Part shown: piece by piece, positions 63,706 to 64,000 of the stretch | Layout of the letters: each line of letters opens with the position of its first letter | How positions within the stretch are numbered: position 1 is the first letter of the stretch | Assembly: GCA_016859345.1 (NCBI GenBank) | Contig: CM029121.1 | Coordinates: forward strand, 4,782,029-4,846,028 | DNA from: Istiophorus platypterus | Lineage: Eukaryota; Chordata; Actinopteri; Istiophoriformes; Istiophoridae | Reading direction: 5' to 3' | Length of the DNA stretch: 64,000 nucleotides | Program-made: the position numbers and the translations under genes | Notes under the pieces: model-generated | The model's database searches: none | What the model was told of the DNA's origin: nothing | Seen by the model: the letters and a program-made list of their open reading frames with translations, nothing else

Positions 63706-64000
63706 TGCATGCACGAACACACAAACACACCTCTCATTTTAGCATTTTAGCTTTGCATTTGTAGAGACATGTTCTGACAGTCTTGCCTCAATGCTCCTTT
63801 AGTTAATAATGAATAAACTGTGCACTGGTCTAAACATTCGTGTATTCTACATTGATGGAGCCCTCAACAGAGATAAGTATTGTACCATTAATATTATCCA
63901 ATAAAAATTAAGCCAAGGGCAACTGCACTTGGTTGTAGATCTTGAAGATGTTTCACCTCTTATCCACCTGGAAACCCAGGTATTAACCTTGCTGGGGTCG
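61500..64000. other. 5' flank of fa2h, no gene recognised
   Basis: AT-rich sequence with a short TC/CA microsatellite (63675-63704) and no supported exon on either strand. The last 90 nt (from about 63905, CTTGAAGATGTTTCACCTCT) resemble the start of a fish interspersed repeat cut off by the window edge. Confidence 0.5.

Noticed and set aside
63905..63990. Penelope-like element end at the window edge
   Set aside because: Only about 85 nt remain and the resemblance rests on short words; noted in the flank entry but not called as an element.

Overview
The window is nuclear DNA of a bony fish, probably a percomorph teleost. Genes are spread over many exons with GT-AG introns, long CA/GT microsatellites are abundant, and the interspersed repeats are typical of teleosts: Tc1-type transposase remnants, an L2-like LINE with a GAATT tail, a tRNA-derived SINE and several short repeat families. 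There is no bacterial or viral gene content. The species cannot be named from the sequence.

Three protein genes are supported by exon-by-exon reading with consistent splice phases. (1) Plus strand, 122-11474: a SNRK-type Ser/Thr kinase in 4 coding exons (614 aa), with a 3'UTR probably ending near 13.34 kb. (2) Minus strand, 17029-28632: anoctamin-10 (ano10) in 13 or 14 coding exons. It converges on the SNRK gene, an arrangement I also recall for human SNRK/ANO10, so it is probably an old microsynteny. (3) Minus strand, 33243-60381: fatty acid 2-hydroxylase (fa2h) in 7 coding exons (383 aa). It has a 20.9-kb first intron and a CpG-rich promoter at about 59.8-61.3 kb. The three genes work in unrelated processes: LKB1-class kinase signalling, a TMEM16-family membrane protein, and sphingolipid fatty-acid hydroxylation. 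They share only location.

Layout: 1-13.4 kb SNRK gene with an 8.3-kb repeat-rich intron; 13.4-16.8 kb convergent intergenic DNA with two teleost repeats; 16.8-28.7 kb ano10, whose introns hold an antisense L2-like LINE and a candidate TIR element; 28.7-33.2 kb intergenic; 33.2-60.4 kb fa2h, with two related Tc1-derived copies, an interstitial telomeric repeat, a SINE and many microsatellites; 60.4-64 kb fa2h 5' flank with a degenerate 22-bp repeat and no recognisable gene.

Most worth checking: (a) fa2h intron 4 (293 nt) has a (TG)41 tract in the place of the polypyrimidine tract, ending 7 nt before exon 5, plus a perfect 32-bp palindrome made of two abutting octamer motifs; fa2h exon 2 also has its 5' splice site inside a UG-repeat tract. 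(b) The SNRK-like protein lacks the UBA domain that normally follows the kinase. (c) ano10 has a 93-nt, in-frame, stop-free intron-like segment (candidate exitron). (d) There is a perfect 18-bp hairpin at 54.24 kb.
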